A DNA stretch of 64,000 bases, from assembly GCA_963699105.1 (NCBI GenBank), contig CAVOTI010000005.1, forward strand, positions 434,001 through 498,000. Direction: 5' to 3'. Shown piece by piece: positions 26,412 through 34,723 of the stretch (positions within the stretch are counted from its first letter, which is position 1; each line of letters begins with the position of its first letter). The notes beneath the pieces are model-generated. The model was not told where the DNA came from and made no database searches. It saw only the letters and a list, made by a program, of their open reading frames with translations. The position numbers and the translations under genes are program-made. The stretch is from Bog-756 sp963699105. GTDB taxonomy: Bacteria > Actinomycetota > Acidimicrobiia > Acidimicrobiales > RAAP-2.

Positions 26412-27023
26412 TCACAACGAGTACCGCACTTCGTCCGGCCACAGCAGATCGGCCAGCTGGGACGTGAGGCGGGCCAGCTCGGCGGCGGTGGCGGCGTACC
26501 GGTCGAGTGACTTCCCGTAGGGGTCGGCGATGTCGTCGGCCGTCGATCGGTGGGCGAGCGAGGCGCGGGTCCTGTCCCCCTGGACGGACTCGATCCACGA
26601 GCGGACGCCCTGGTCCGGACGACGGGGCCCGACCTGCTGGCCCCGTCGCACCAATTCCTTGAAGGTGAACGCCTGGGGCCAGCACGGTGGGTCCAACAGG
26701 ACCGCCTCTTGGATGTGCCGACGTCCCATACCGACGATCAGGTCGGAGGACTGCAACATCGCCGCGGTCAGCCGTTGGCTCCGATGGCCCGACAGGTCGA
26801 TACCGAACGGCGCCATCACCTCGAACACCTCCCCGGGCACGGGGATCCCGGCGTCGAGTATGCCGGCCGACGACACCTCCACCGGATCGGCGAGGTCGCG
26901 GGTCTGTCGCGTCACGAGGGCGGCAGCCATCGGTGAACGGCAGATATTGGCGGTGCAGACGAAGAGGAAGTGAACGTGGGCATAGTAACCGTCGACCGAA
27001 ACGTCCCAGGGGACGGTCTCCAC
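26412..27023 (-). CDS. Low-molecular-weight protein tyrosine phosphatase
   Basis: A 203-residue LMW phosphatase. The P-loop is CTANICRS (Cx5R; nucleophile Cys and Arg) and the catalytic Asp is in ADDIADPYGKS near the C-terminus. A non-conserved insertion of about 40 residues lies between the core and that Asp, with an N-terminal extension of about 15 residues. Phosphatases of this class (Wzb) dephosphorylate tyrosine autokinases of capsule export (Wzc), and a Wzc-like kinase lies in the same locus at 39516. It is the left border of the polysaccharide locus. Confidence 0.88.
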   Translation of the reverse strand: METVPWDVSVDGYYAHVHFLFVCTANICRSPMAAALVTRQTRDLADPVEVSSAGILDAGIPVPGEVFEVMAPFGIDLSGHRSQRLTAAMLQSSDLIVGMGRRHIQEAVLLDPPCWPQAFTFKELVRRGQQVGPRRPDQGVRSWIESVQGDRTRASLAHRSTADDIADPYGKSLDRYAATAAELARLTSQLADLLWPDEVRYSL

Positions 27024-27112
27024 CGGGAGCCGAACGGTCCGGGGCGGGGCTACGATCGCCCTCCGAGCGCCGGTCCCCCCGGGCGGTGACCGGAACCGAC
27101 AAGGAGCCCGCC

Positions 27113-27202
27113 GTGCCCTCCCCCGCCGACATCGCGAGGTCCGTGACCCCGAGCTCGGGTCACGGCTCCGCCACCGCCGGTGCCGCCGCCGGTGCCGCGT
27201 GA
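27113..27202 (+). CDS. 29-codon leader ORF coupled to the glycosyltransferase gene
   Basis: A GTG at 27113 with AAGGAG six bases upstream (27101-27106) opens a 29-codon frame beginning MPSPADIARSVTPSSG and ending in an Ala/Gly run (ATAGAAAGAA). Its TGA (27200-27202) overlaps the GTG of the glycosyltransferase at 27199 (GTGA). The glycosyltransferase has no ribosome-binding site of its own other than sequence within this frame, so the short ORF may serve to deliver ribosomes to it. The peptide resembles nothing known to me. Confidence 0.45.
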   Translation: MPSPADIARSVTPSSGHGSATAGAAAGAA

Positions 27203-28299
27203 CCGGGACCGACCCCGTGGCCCTGGTCCACGACTACCTCACCCAGCAGGGCGGGGCGGAACGGGTGGTGCTGTCCCTGGCCGAGGCGTTCCCGGGGGCT
27301 CCCGTCCATACCTCCTTGTACTACCCGGCCGGGACGTTTCGAGAGTTCCGGGAGCTCGACGTACGTCCCCTGGCCCTCGACCGGGTGGCCCTGCTCCGCC
27401 GGCACCACCGGCTGGCCCTCCCGGTGCTGGCTCCGGCGTTCTCGAGGCTGCGGGTCGATGCGGCGGTGACGGTGTGCTCGTCCAGCGGGTGGGCCCACGG
27501 CGCCTCGGTGACCGGTCGCAAGGTGGTCTACTGCCACACCCCGGCACGGTGGCTCTACCAGTCCGACCGCTACCTGGTCGGATCGACCGGCTGGTCAGCC
27601 AGGGCGCTGGCGCTGCTGGCCCCTCCGCTCCGGCGGTGGGACCGTCGGGCCGCGGCCTCGGCCGACCGCTATCTCGTCAACTCCCATGCCGTTCGCCACC
27701 GGGTCTCCGATCTGTACGGGATCGACGCCGACGTCGTCCCCCCGGCCGTCGAAGTCGACGGGGACGGTCCCCTCGATCCCGTCGACGGTGTGGCCCCCGG
27801 GTTCGTGCTGTGCGTGTCGCGGCTGCTGGCCTACAAGAACGTCGAAGCGGTGGTGGACGCCTTCTCGTCGCTCCCCTCCCTCCGGTTGGTGGTGGTGGGA
27901 ACCGGCCCGCTCCACGACCACATCGTCTCTGTCGCCCCGGCCAACGTCTCGGTGCTCGGCCGGGTGACCGACGCCGAGTTGCGCTGGCTGTATGCCAACT
28001 CGATCGGCCTGGTGGCGGCGTCCTACGAGGATTTCGGCCTGACCCCCCTGGAGGCGGCGAGCTTCGGCAAGCCGACCGCCGCCCTCCGCTGGGGCGGGTT
28101 TCTCGACACCACGGTGGACGGCGTCACCGGGGTGTTCTTCGACCGGCCCGAACCGGTCCTCATCGCCGCCGCCGTCGACCGGCTCCTTGGACGGTCGTGG
28201 GACGCCGACGCCCTCGTCGCCCATGCCGGGCTGTTCTCGGCCGACCGATTCATCCAGCGCATGCGGACGGTGGTCGACGAGGAGCGGTCACTCCTCTAG
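27199..28299 (+). CDS. Glycosyltransferase family 4 (GT-B)
   Basis: A 366-residue retaining GT-B glycosyltransferase. The acceptor-side domain starts with VALVHDYLTQQGGAERVV (Gly-rich first loop) and includes KVVYCHTPARWLY. The donor-side domain has FVLCVSRLLAYKN, VVVGTGPLHDHI and the E-x7-E segment ASYEDFGLTPLEAASFG. HTPxRWLY enzymes are common in mannose or rhamnose transfer to polysaccharide repeat units. It is coupled to the preceding 29-codon ORF and convergent with the sugar transferase gene. Confidence 0.92.
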   Translation: MTGTDPVALVHDYLTQQGGAERVVLSLAEAFPGAPVHTSLYYPAGTFREFRELDVRPLALDRVALLRRHHRLALPVLAPAFSRLRVDAAVTVCSSSGWAHGASVTGRKVVYCHTPARWLYQSDRYLVGSTGWSARALALLAPPLRRWDRRAAASADRYLVNSHAVRHRVSDLYGIDADVVPPAVEVDGDGPLDPVDGVAPGFVLCVSRLLAYKNVEAVVDAFSSLPSLRLVVVGTGPLHDHIVSVAPANVSVLGRVTDAELRWLYANSIGLVAASYEDFGLTPLEAASFGKPTAALRWGGFLDTTVDGVTGVFFDRPEPVLIAAAVDRLLGRSWDADALVAHAGLFSADRFIQRMRTVVDEERSLL

Positions 28300-28303
28300 T
28301 CGC

Positions 28304-29893
28304 TCAGGAAGCGCCCCGCCCCCGGAAGATGGTGGACGGGGTCTGCCACAGGATCTGCATGTCCCACCAGAACGACCACGAGGCCACGTAGAGATAGTCG
28401 AGCCGGCACAGCTCGAGGTGGGACAGTTCGTTGCGGCCGGACACCTGCCAGAGGCCGGTCATGCCCGGACGTGCCTCGAAGCGCTTGCGGGCCCACCCTT
28501 CGATCTTCATGGCCTCCGGCACCACGAAGGGCCGCGGCCCGACCAGGGACATGTCGCCCTTCCAGACGTTGATCAGCTGGGGGAACTCGTCGAGGCTGGT
28601 CTTGCGTAGCAGCCGGCCGACCCGGGTGACCCGGGGGTCGTTCTGGACCTTGAACAGCGGTCCGTCGACCTCGTTCAGATGTTCGAGCTCGGTCCGGCGG
28701 TCCTCGGAACCGTCGTACATGGTGCGGAACTTCATCATCGAGAACGGCTGCTCGTTCCGTCCCGTGCGCACCTGCCGAAAGAAGACGGGGCCGGCACTGG
28801 TGGCCTTGATGATGGCCGCCACCACCAAGAAGAAGGGGATGGCGAGCAGCAGGGCCACCGAGGACACCACGATGTCGAAGGACCGCTTGAGGAACCGGGA
28901 CCCGGCGCTGAGCGACGCCGGGGCGATGTCAAGCATGGGCAGGCCCGAGAGGTCCTCGAAGTGGGAACGGGCGGTGATGAGCTCGTAGTAGCGCGGGACG
29001 ATGGACACCCCCACCTGTCCGGCCAGGCTCTTGAGCATCTCGGTCGTGCGCTCGGGGTGGGTCCGCGAGAAGCACACCACCACCCTGGCGACATTGTGGC
29101 GCCGGCACAGCTCCGGCAGATCCTCCAGCTCGCCGATGACGTCGCTGCGTCCCAGAGGGTTGTCGTCGACGAAGCCGACGAAGTTGACACTGGAGTGGGC
29201 GCGGAGGTGGCTCGACACCGTCTGGGCCAACTTCCCCGTGCCGACCACGATGACCGGGATGGAGCCGACCGAGGCGTGCCCGAGCAGGCCGTAGGCCACC
29301 ACCCGGGCCAGCGGGATGGTGATGACGGCCACCAGGCACATGGCGACGATCTTGCCCACCGAGAGCTCGGCGAGACCGAAGTTCTTGCGGGCCACGTAGC
29401 CGATGATGGCGTAGAGGAACCCGCTGATCATGAGGGCGTGGACGATGTTACGGAGATCGGAGAAGATGCTCTTGGTGATGCGCCGGGTCACACCCCGGTA
29501 CAGTCCGTAGATCCCGAACACGGCGATGAACAGCGGGATGGCGGCCAGGTTGAAGAGGTAGACCCGGGTGCTGTGACCGGCCGAGCTGTCGGGGTTCGAA
29601 GAGATCAGGCTCAGCAACAACGGACCGATGAACGCGGCCAGGGCCAGACCGAACACGTCGGCCGTGAGCAGACGGCGAAGGGCGTGTCGGCGGACCAGGG
29701 CGGCCGGCCCCGACGAATTGTCGGACCGATCTGGGGGGTAGTTGCGACCTGCGTACTCCGGCACTTCCTCGCGAAGAACTGCCTGCCACTCTGGATCAAG
29801 AATCGCCATACCAACCGGCCTGCCCTTTCCTGCACCGGATGTCCGCTCGTCTGGACCCTCGGGAGCTGCTTTCTCGGGGAATTCAGACATCAA
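28304..29893 (-). CDS. Polyprenyl glycosylphosphotransferase (WbaP/ExoY-type initiating sugar transferase)
   Basis: A 529-residue membrane enzyme that starts polysaccharide units by moving a sugar-1-phosphate from a nucleotide sugar to undecaprenyl phosphate. Four membrane helices (about residues 75-210) precede a CoA-binding-like domain with IPVIVVGTGKLAQTV, then a fifth hydrophobic segment (FDIVVSSVALLLAIPFFLVV) leads into the catalytic domain. Its motifs KFRTMYDGSEDR, LLRKTSLDEFPQLINVWKGD, SLVGPRPF and ARPGMTGLWQVSGR are complete. An N-terminal polar tail of about 70 residues is unusual. It stands alone on the minus strand behind a 373-base upstream region. Confidence 0.94.
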   Translation of the reverse strand: MMSEFPEKAAPEGPDERTSGAGKGRPVGMAILDPEWQAVLREEVPEYAGRNYPPDRSDNSSGPAALVRRHALRRLLTADVFGLALAAFIGPLLLSLISSNPDSSAGHSTRVYLFNLAAIPLFIAVFGIYGLYRGVTRRITKSIFSDLRNIVHALMISGFLYAIIGYVARKNFGLAELSVGKIVAMCLVAVITIPLARVVAYGLLGHASVGSIPVIVVGTGKLAQTVSSHLRAHSSVNFVGFVDDNPLGRSDVIGELEDLPELCRRHNVARVVVCFSRTHPERTTEMLKSLAGQVGVSIVPRYYELITARSHFEDLSGLPMLDIAPASLSAGSRFLKRSFDIVVSSVALLLAIPFFLVVAAIIKATSAGPVFFRQVRTGRNEQPFSMMKFRTMYDGSEDRRTELEHLNEVDGPLFKVQNDPRVTRVGRLLRKTSLDEFPQLINVWKGDMSLVGPRPFVVPEAMKIEGWARKRFEARPGMTGLWQVSGRNELSHLELCRLDYLYVASWSFWWDMQILWQTPSTIFRGRGAS

Positions 29894-30266
29894 ACCGTGT
29901 CCTCACGGGCAACCTACAGCACCGTTCGGAGCCGACAGGGTTCATTTGGCAGAAAGTTCGTGAATAACGCTGACCGTGACGAGCGCTGTGCCACATCGAG
30001 TGGGATCCCGTGCCCCGCACGCAAGGGGTGGAAATCGCGTCCATCCCCATCCATCGGCAGGTTTGGACCCTGCCTGGAGCCCACGCCAGGTGCTGTCCGC
30101 GCCACCCGCGACCGCTCGCCCATGTCGGAGCTGCCAGTACCACCCGCAGCCTCCCGCCGTCAGGTCCCGTAATGTCCCCCCAGAGTACCCGTAGCCGCCG
30201 CCCAATTGTGGTCCATTTCCGGCCCCGATCGGGTTCGGATCGACAGCGCCGCCCCGGACCCCCCGG
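29894..30266. other. Intergenic region upstream of the sugar transferase gene
   Basis: 373 bases between the carrier-protein ligase stop and the sugar transferase ATG. No frame here has a ribosome-binding site and conserved content. The AT-richer part at 29940-29975 is the likeliest promoter region. I looked for a c-di-GMP or c-di-AMP riboswitch core and did not find one. Confidence 0.4.
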
Positions 30267-31241
30267 TCAGGGCCACAGCGTGGCCCGGACGGCGCCGGGC
30301 CAGCTCTGCGGGTCCGGGCCGTGGCGGTACAGGAGGGCCAGGGTGATGCGGTCGATCCCGAATCCGAAGCAGGCGGTGTGGGCCACCTCGCCGTCGGCCG
30401 ACCGGATCCCGAAAGGACGACCGAAATGGTCCAGATGACAGTTCGACGAGGAGATGGCCGTCGGACGGTTGGTCGGATACACCGGCGTCACGATCTCCAG
30501 TTTCAGCTCCTCGTTGCGCTGATTGGCGGCCAGCATGCGACCGGGCCGACCGAAGAACGGGTCGTTGGCCACCACCGCTTCGACCTCCAACCCGAGACCG
30601 GCAAGGACGCCGAGGCCCCGCTCGATCCACTGGTCCCGATGGGCCCGGGCTCCCTCGGGGGTGCCGAGGTACACGTAGTCGTGCTGGCGGAACGCCTGCA
30701 TCCGGAACGGGTCGGTGCTCGGCTCGTGGCGGAAGCAGTATCCGTAGATCTCCACCCGGCGACCGCCGTCGGGCAGGACGCCCCCCATCGTGGGGTAGAG
30801 GGGATGGCAGACGGCGGGACAGAGCACCATGTCGGTGGTGACCAGCATGGGGGCCCGGTCCTCCTTCGCCTCGGTGCGGCGGAGCAGCTCGGCGTGATCG
30901 CCCTCGTCGCCCCGGAAGGTGTGCACCGAGCCCATCTGGTCGGGGAACGACTCGAGGTAGCCGTTGCCCTCGAAGGTGGCCCACGGCATCACCGGCGGGA
31001 ACCGGACCGAGGTGGCGTCCTGATCGGCCCCGACCCGCAGGACCAGGCGGTCCAGGGCCTCGGCCACCGACTCGTAGGTGGCCGACCGCCCGTAGAGCCC
31101 GTCCACGCCGGTCGGGATCAGCAGCCCTTCGGCCAGCAGCAGGTTGCGGAACGGGGTCCAGGGGTCACCGCCCGGGTCGGCCGGCCCGCCGATGGGGTCG
31201 CCGCCGGGGTGGGACGTGGGACCCCTGTCAGCGGTGCTCAC
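30267..31241 (-). CDS. Amino acid:[carrier protein] ligase (class II tRNA-synthetase-like)
   Basis: A 324-residue homologue of the seryl-tRNA-synthetase catalytic core lacking the tRNA-binding arm. In the characterised family (first described from Bradyrhizobium) the enzyme activates Gly or Ala with ATP and loads it on the phosphopantetheine of a small carrier protein instead of tRNA. Features: MLVTTDMVLCPAVCHPLYP, class II motif 2 YCFRHEPSTDPFRMQAFRQ, and motif 3 CFGFGIDRITLALLYRHG. Cys141 or Cys145, Glu173 and Cys291 lie where the family binds its active-site zinc. A Pro/Gly-rich N-terminal 28 residues is not conserved. The carrier protein and its activating enzyme are encoded immediately upstream. 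The amino acid used is unknown. Confidence 0.9.
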   Translation of the reverse strand: MSTADRGPTSHPGGDPIGGPADPGGDPWTPFRNLLLAEGLLIPTGVDGLYGRSATYESVAEALDRLVLRVGADQDATSVRFPPVMPWATFEGNGYLESFPDQMGSVHTFRGDEGDHAELLRRTEAKEDRAPMLVTTDMVLCPAVCHPLYPTMGGVLPDGGRRVEIYGYCFRHEPSTDPFRMQAFRQHDYVYLGTPEGARAHRDQWIERGLGVLAGLGLEVEAVVANDPFFGRPGRMLAANQRNEELKLEIVTPVYPTNRPTAISSSNCHLDHFGRPFGIRSADGEVAHTACFGFGIDRITLALLYRHGPDPQSWPGAVRATLWP

Positions 31242-31250
31242 CGGATGTTC

Positions 31251-31385
31251 TCACTGGCCCCGACGGACCGCGGCCAGCCGGCTGCCGGCGGCCATGGTCA
31301 TGGCCTTCTCGTCGGCGAGGCGGATGCCGTCGGCGCGGCGGGTGCCGTCGGCGGGGCGGGTGCCGTCGACGCCCTCACCCCGACC
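31251..31385 (-). other. In-frame open extension after the carrier-protein stop, with 18-base tandem repeats
   Basis: Directly after the carrier-protein TGA the same frame continues for 44 codons to a TGA at 31251-31253, ten bases before the ligase start. It contains three tandem 18-base units coding DGTRPA, DGTRRA and DGIRLA, then DEKAMTMAAGSRLAAVRRGQ. The only start codons are two ATGs in the last 16 codons. It may be a remnant of a longer carrier protein, a readthrough tail or just a repeat-bearing spacer. Confidence 0.35.
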
Positions 31386-31625
31386 TCACGCACCCTGCAT
31401 CTCGAGCACGCCGGCCCGGATGGAGGCGATCGACTCGAACGTCGACTTCTTCAACATGGCCTCCGAGAACTCGATACCGAAGGCGTCCTCCAGGGCCAGC
31501 ATCACGTTCACGCTGGCATGGGACGTCATCCCGGCGGCAAAGAGATCGGTGTGGTCGTCGATCGTGTCCACGTTGACGGCGAGCCTGCCATGCTCGGCCA
31601 GGACCAGCCGGATCGTCTCGTCCAT
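31386..31625 (-). CDS. Aminoacyl carrier protein (acyl-carrier-protein family)
   Basis: A 79-residue four-helix carrier protein. Ser35 in GMTSHASVNVM is the phosphopantetheine site; the usual DSL is replaced by TSH, a known trait of carriers served by amino acid:[carrier protein] ligases. LALEDAFGIEFSEAMLKK and TFESIASI are the helix 2-3 region. It starts two bases after the AcpS gene stop with GGAG in the overlap (CAGGAGTGAGG), so translation is coupled. The product would carry an aminoacyl thioester. Confidence 0.92.
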   Translation of the reverse strand: MDETIRLVLAEHGRLAVNVDTIDDHTDLFAAGMTSHASVNVMLALEDAFGIEFSEAMLKKSTFESIASIRAGVLEMQGA

Positions 31626-31627
31626 CC

Positions 31628-32296
31628 TCACTCCTGTGGTAGATCGGTCTGATTCAGATCGGTCCGAGGCAATGTAGCGGTCCCGCCGCCCGGGCCATGA
31701 ACATCCTGGCCCCGGTGGCCGGCGCAGGTGGCCACCACCACGGCCACCCCCATGGCTGCCTCGTGGGTGAGGCTCACCGCCAGCTGATCGACGCCGGCCC
31801 GGTTGGCCAGGCCGGCGGCCAGGCCGGAGAGGCGCATTTCGCACGATCCGTTCTCGGACCGGTGCACCTCGATGCTACGCCATTCCGGTCGTGGGCCCTC
31901 GGGACGGAGCACCTTGATGGTCGCCTCCTTGGCCGCGAACCGTGCGGCCAGCGATTCGTAGGCGTAGTCGTCGTGGGCCCCGTGGGGGTGGGCGTCTACC
32001 GGCACGGGCCCGGGCCGGCGGCAGCAGGCGATCTCGTGGGCGGTGAAGATCCGCCGCACGTAGCGGTCCCCGAACCGCTGCACCGAATCGACGATGTCGG
32101 CCACCGCCACCAGGTCGACACCGACCCGCAGTCCCGGCCGACGGTCGGTCGGCTCCCCACCGGACCGGTCGCCCCCGACGGTGCGGGCCAACTCACCGGT
32201 GGCCACCACCGCCGCCTGCTTCACCCCGCTGGCCGCCTCCGCAGCGGGGTCGGCCGGGCGGGCCGTCCCGTTCCCGGGGAAGAACAGCGTGCTCAT
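31628..32296 (-). CDS. Holo-[acyl-carrier-protein] synthase (AcpS-type phosphopantetheinyl transferase)
   Basis: A 222-residue protein whose core (residues about 57-180) is AcpS-like: LRVGVDLVAVADI with the metal-binding Asp61, then FTAHEIACC and SLAARFAAKEATIKVL with the second metal ligand Glu124. It converts apo- to holo-carrier protein using CoA. The core AcpS is about 125 residues, so this one has a 55-residue N-terminal extension, an inserted Pro/His-rich loop and a 40-residue Thr/Gly tail. It overlaps the glycosyltransferase stop (ATGA) and is followed two bases on by the carrier protein, so it looks dedicated to that carrier. Confidence 0.9.
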   Translation of the reverse strand: MSTLFFPGNGTARPADPAAEAASGVKQAAVVATGELARTVGGDRSGGEPTDRRPGLRVGVDLVAVADIVDSVQRFGDRYVRRIFTAHEIACCRRPGPVPVDAHPHGAHDDYAYESLAARFAAKEATIKVLRPEGPRPEWRSIEVHRSENGSCEMRLSGLAAGLANRAGVDQLAVSLTHEAAMGVAVVVATCAGHRGQDVHGPGGGTATLPRTDLNQTDLPQE

Positions 32297-33557
32297 CGGA
32301 TCGGCTCCCCGTGGTCAGTGAGGGCCGGCGGCGCCGGTGGGCCCTCGTCGGCCCGGTCGGGGCCCGACACCGACGAGTAGACGGCCCGGTACCGGTCGGC
32401 GATGGAAGGCCAGTCGAACTGCCGCACCCGGTGGCGGCCGGCGGCGCCGATGGCCCGCCGGCGATCGCCGTCGGCCAGCAGGCCACCCAGGGCGGCGGCC
32501 AGGGCGTCGGTGTCGAAGGGGTCCACCAGCACGCCGGTCACGTTGTCGTCGACGAACTCAGGAGGTCCCCCGCGGGTGGTGGCCACCACCGCCACCCCGG
32601 CCCGCCAGGCCTCGAGCACGACGATCCCGAACGGCTCGAGCCGGCTCGGCATCACGAACAGTGTGGCCCCTTCCATGGCTTGTCCCACCTCTTCCCTCGA
32701 CAGCCTGCCCACGAAGTGGACACGTCCGGACAGGCCGAGATCACCGGCCATCCGCTCGAGGCCCGGACGGGCCGCGCCGTCACCGGCGAGCACCAGATCG
32801 GCGGTGCGCTGTTGGTCGCCCATGGCGGCATAGGCCTGTAGCAGCAGATCGAATCCCTTCTTGTCCACCACGCGGCCCAGGGCAAGGATATATGGCTGCC
32901 CCGGATCCTCCGCCACCGGGACGAAGCCGGGTTGGGCCGCCGGTGACGCCGGTGGCGATGCCGGGTGGGGACCGGCGTCGGCCACGAGCACGACACCGTT
33001 GGGGATGACCAGGCCCCTCCCCTTCTCCAGCCCGAACCGCCCCTCGGCATCGGCCAGGGTGAACATCGAACAGGCGGTCACCGCCGAGGCCCGCTTGATC
33101 CCGGACCGCAGGGCGGCCCGCAGCACGCGGTCGACTCTTCGAAGATGTCGGCGTCATCCATCATCGTCTCCCCCTGCAGCGTGATGACCAGGGGGACGCC
33201 CGTCACCCGTGACAGCACGGTGGCGTAGGCGCCGTTGGGGCCGAAGCACTGGACGTGCAACACGTCGGGCCGGAAGGCACGCACCGCATGGCGCAAACCG
33301 AGCAGCGAGCGCGGACCGGTCGTCGCCGTCCGGCGCACCGACGGCCAGTTGGTGGCGGGCAGGGGCAGGGGCAGCCGGCGGACGGTCAGCCCGTCGCGGA
33401 TCTCCGAGGTCCCCGGCCCGGCGTCGTCATGGGCCCCGGTCCACACCTCCACCTGGTCGCCCCGGTCGACCAGGGCCAGGGCCAGATGGCGCGTCAACTC
33501 CTCGACGCCGCCCACCGCGGGCGGATAGGAGCTTGGCAGGAGGGCTATGCGGGTCAC
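32293..33557 (-). pseudogene. Glycosyltransferase family 4, apparent frameshift near 33135
   Basis: GT-B glycosyltransferase of about 420 residues when corrected. The first frame gives IALLPSSYPPAVGGVEELTR, DVLHVQCFGPNGAYA and LQGETMMDDADIFEES. After about 33131-33138 the frame changes, with one base missing (an extra A would give EESNRVLRAALRSG), and continues with ASAVTACSMFTL, VIPNGV, ILALGRVVDKKGFDLL and SRLEPFGIVVLEAWRAG. It leads the operon with AcpS, the carrier protein and the ligase, overlapping AcpS by ATGA. The intact halves suggest an indel in the read rather than a dead gene. Confidence 0.85.
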
Positions 33558-33673
33558 GATCGTCGACCTGATTCTCTGCCGACGAGGCCGTCCGCCGACG
33601 CGTCAGGGTCCCGGGGCGACGCTAACAGGGTGCCGTGGAGCACGAGCAGGGGCAGACCGGGCATGGGTGGCGA

Positions 33674-34723
33674 TCAGGGGATGGTCGGGTTCAGCCACGG
33701 CTGGATGGCCGTGAGCTCGGCTCCGCTGGGCTCGGGGGCGATCGTGCTCCAGTCGCCGACTCCCGGCGACCAGAAATCCGAGAACGCCGCGGCATACCAG
33801 CCGGAGAGATACCCCTGCTCGGCACAGTCGCAGTCCGGGGCCCAGCTGGCCGGGTGGATCCCCAGGATGTTCTCGATCTGGGTCTCGCCCCCCTGGGGTT
33901 CGACGGCCGAGGCGTCCACCTCGTGTCCGATCTCGAAGGCGATGATCCCGGCCAGCCGCGGCACCGTCTCGCCGGAGTAGACGTACAGCACCGAGGAGCC
34001 GCCGGTGTGACCCCAGGTGAAGGTGGTGTTGCCGTAGAAACCGGGGGACGGGGCATCCGAGATCGGAAGGAACTGGATCGTGTAGCCCGGGATGTTCTGC
34101 CACGGGTAGCGGACCAGCGTCAGTGCCTCCGCCCCGAGCTGGGCCGGGGTGGTGGCGGCCGAGGCAGTCGCGGCCGCCGGGGCCGCCGCCGGCGGCGGTG
34201 GGGCGGTGGTGGTGGTGGTGGTGGTGGCCGGGACGGTGGTGGTGGTGGCCGGGACGGTGGTGGTGGGGATGGGGACGGTGGCCGCCGGGGTGGCGGCTGA
34301 CACCGGGTGGGCCCCGGCTGCCGGGGTCGACGCCCGAGCCGGGTCGCGGCGGGCCGCCGCCGCGTGCCCGGAGGAGTCAACGGCCACGACCGAGGCGGCG
34401 ATCACCGCCACCGCCACGGCCAGCGCCAGCTCGAGACGGAGCAAGGAGCGACGGTGGCCGAAGACCGCCCGGTACAGGCGGGGCCCGATCCCCGAGCTCC
34501 GGCGATCCGGACCGATGTACCCCTCCGACAGGACCAGGCGCGGCTCATCCAGATCGTCCAGCAGCTCGCCGCTCAGGAGCTCTTCGAATACTCCGTCGAC
34601 GCCGGCGGGTGCACCCCCGCCCGGCTCCCCGGCCCCGGGGGTCCGGAGATCGGGGGCGGCTCCCCCTCGTGGTGCCGAGGTGTCCAGCGCCGGGGCACCG
34701 GAACTGTCGGTCAACGAACCCAT
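33674..34723 (-). CDS. Membrane-anchored protein with degenerate peptidase-like ectodomain
   Basis: A 349-residue bitopic protein. Residues 1-95 are cytoplasmic and disordered, with an acidic patch and the motif LVLSEGYIGPDRRSSG. One membrane helix (about 97-115) is followed by an extracellular Thr/Pro/Ala-rich linker (poly-Thr around residues 150-175) and a C-terminal domain of about 150 residues. That domain (YPWQNIPGYTIQFL, LYVYSGETVPRLAGIIA, WSTIAPEPSGAELTAI) resembles actinobacterial neutral-metalloprotease-like domains with an AHEIGHAID zinc site, but here the motif reads AFEIGHEVD: the first zinc His of HExxH is Phe. It is therefore probably not an active peptidase. It overlaps the upstream gene by 13 bases. 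Confidence 0.75.
   Translation of the reverse strand: MGSLTDSSGAPALDTSAPRGGAAPDLRTPGAGEPGGGAPAGVDGVFEELLSGELLDDLDEPRLVLSEGYIGPDRRSSGIGPRLYRAVFGHRRSLLRLELALAVAVAVIAASVVAVDSSGHAAAARRDPARASTPAAGAHPVSAATPAATVPIPTTTVPATTTTVPATTTTTTTAPPPPAAAPAAATASAATTPAQLGAEALTLVRYPWQNIPGYTIQFLPISDAPSPGFYGNTTFTWGHTGGSSVLYVYSGETVPRLAGIIAFEIGHEVDASAVEPQGGETQIENILGIHPASWAPDCDCAEQGYLSGWYAAAFSDFWSPGVGDWSTIAPEPSGAELTAIQPWLNPTIP

Noticed and set aside
30270..30288. Hairpin GGGCCAC-AGC-GTGGCCC as terminator of the ligase gene
   Set aside because: It lies inside the last codons and has no T tract; may be coincidental.
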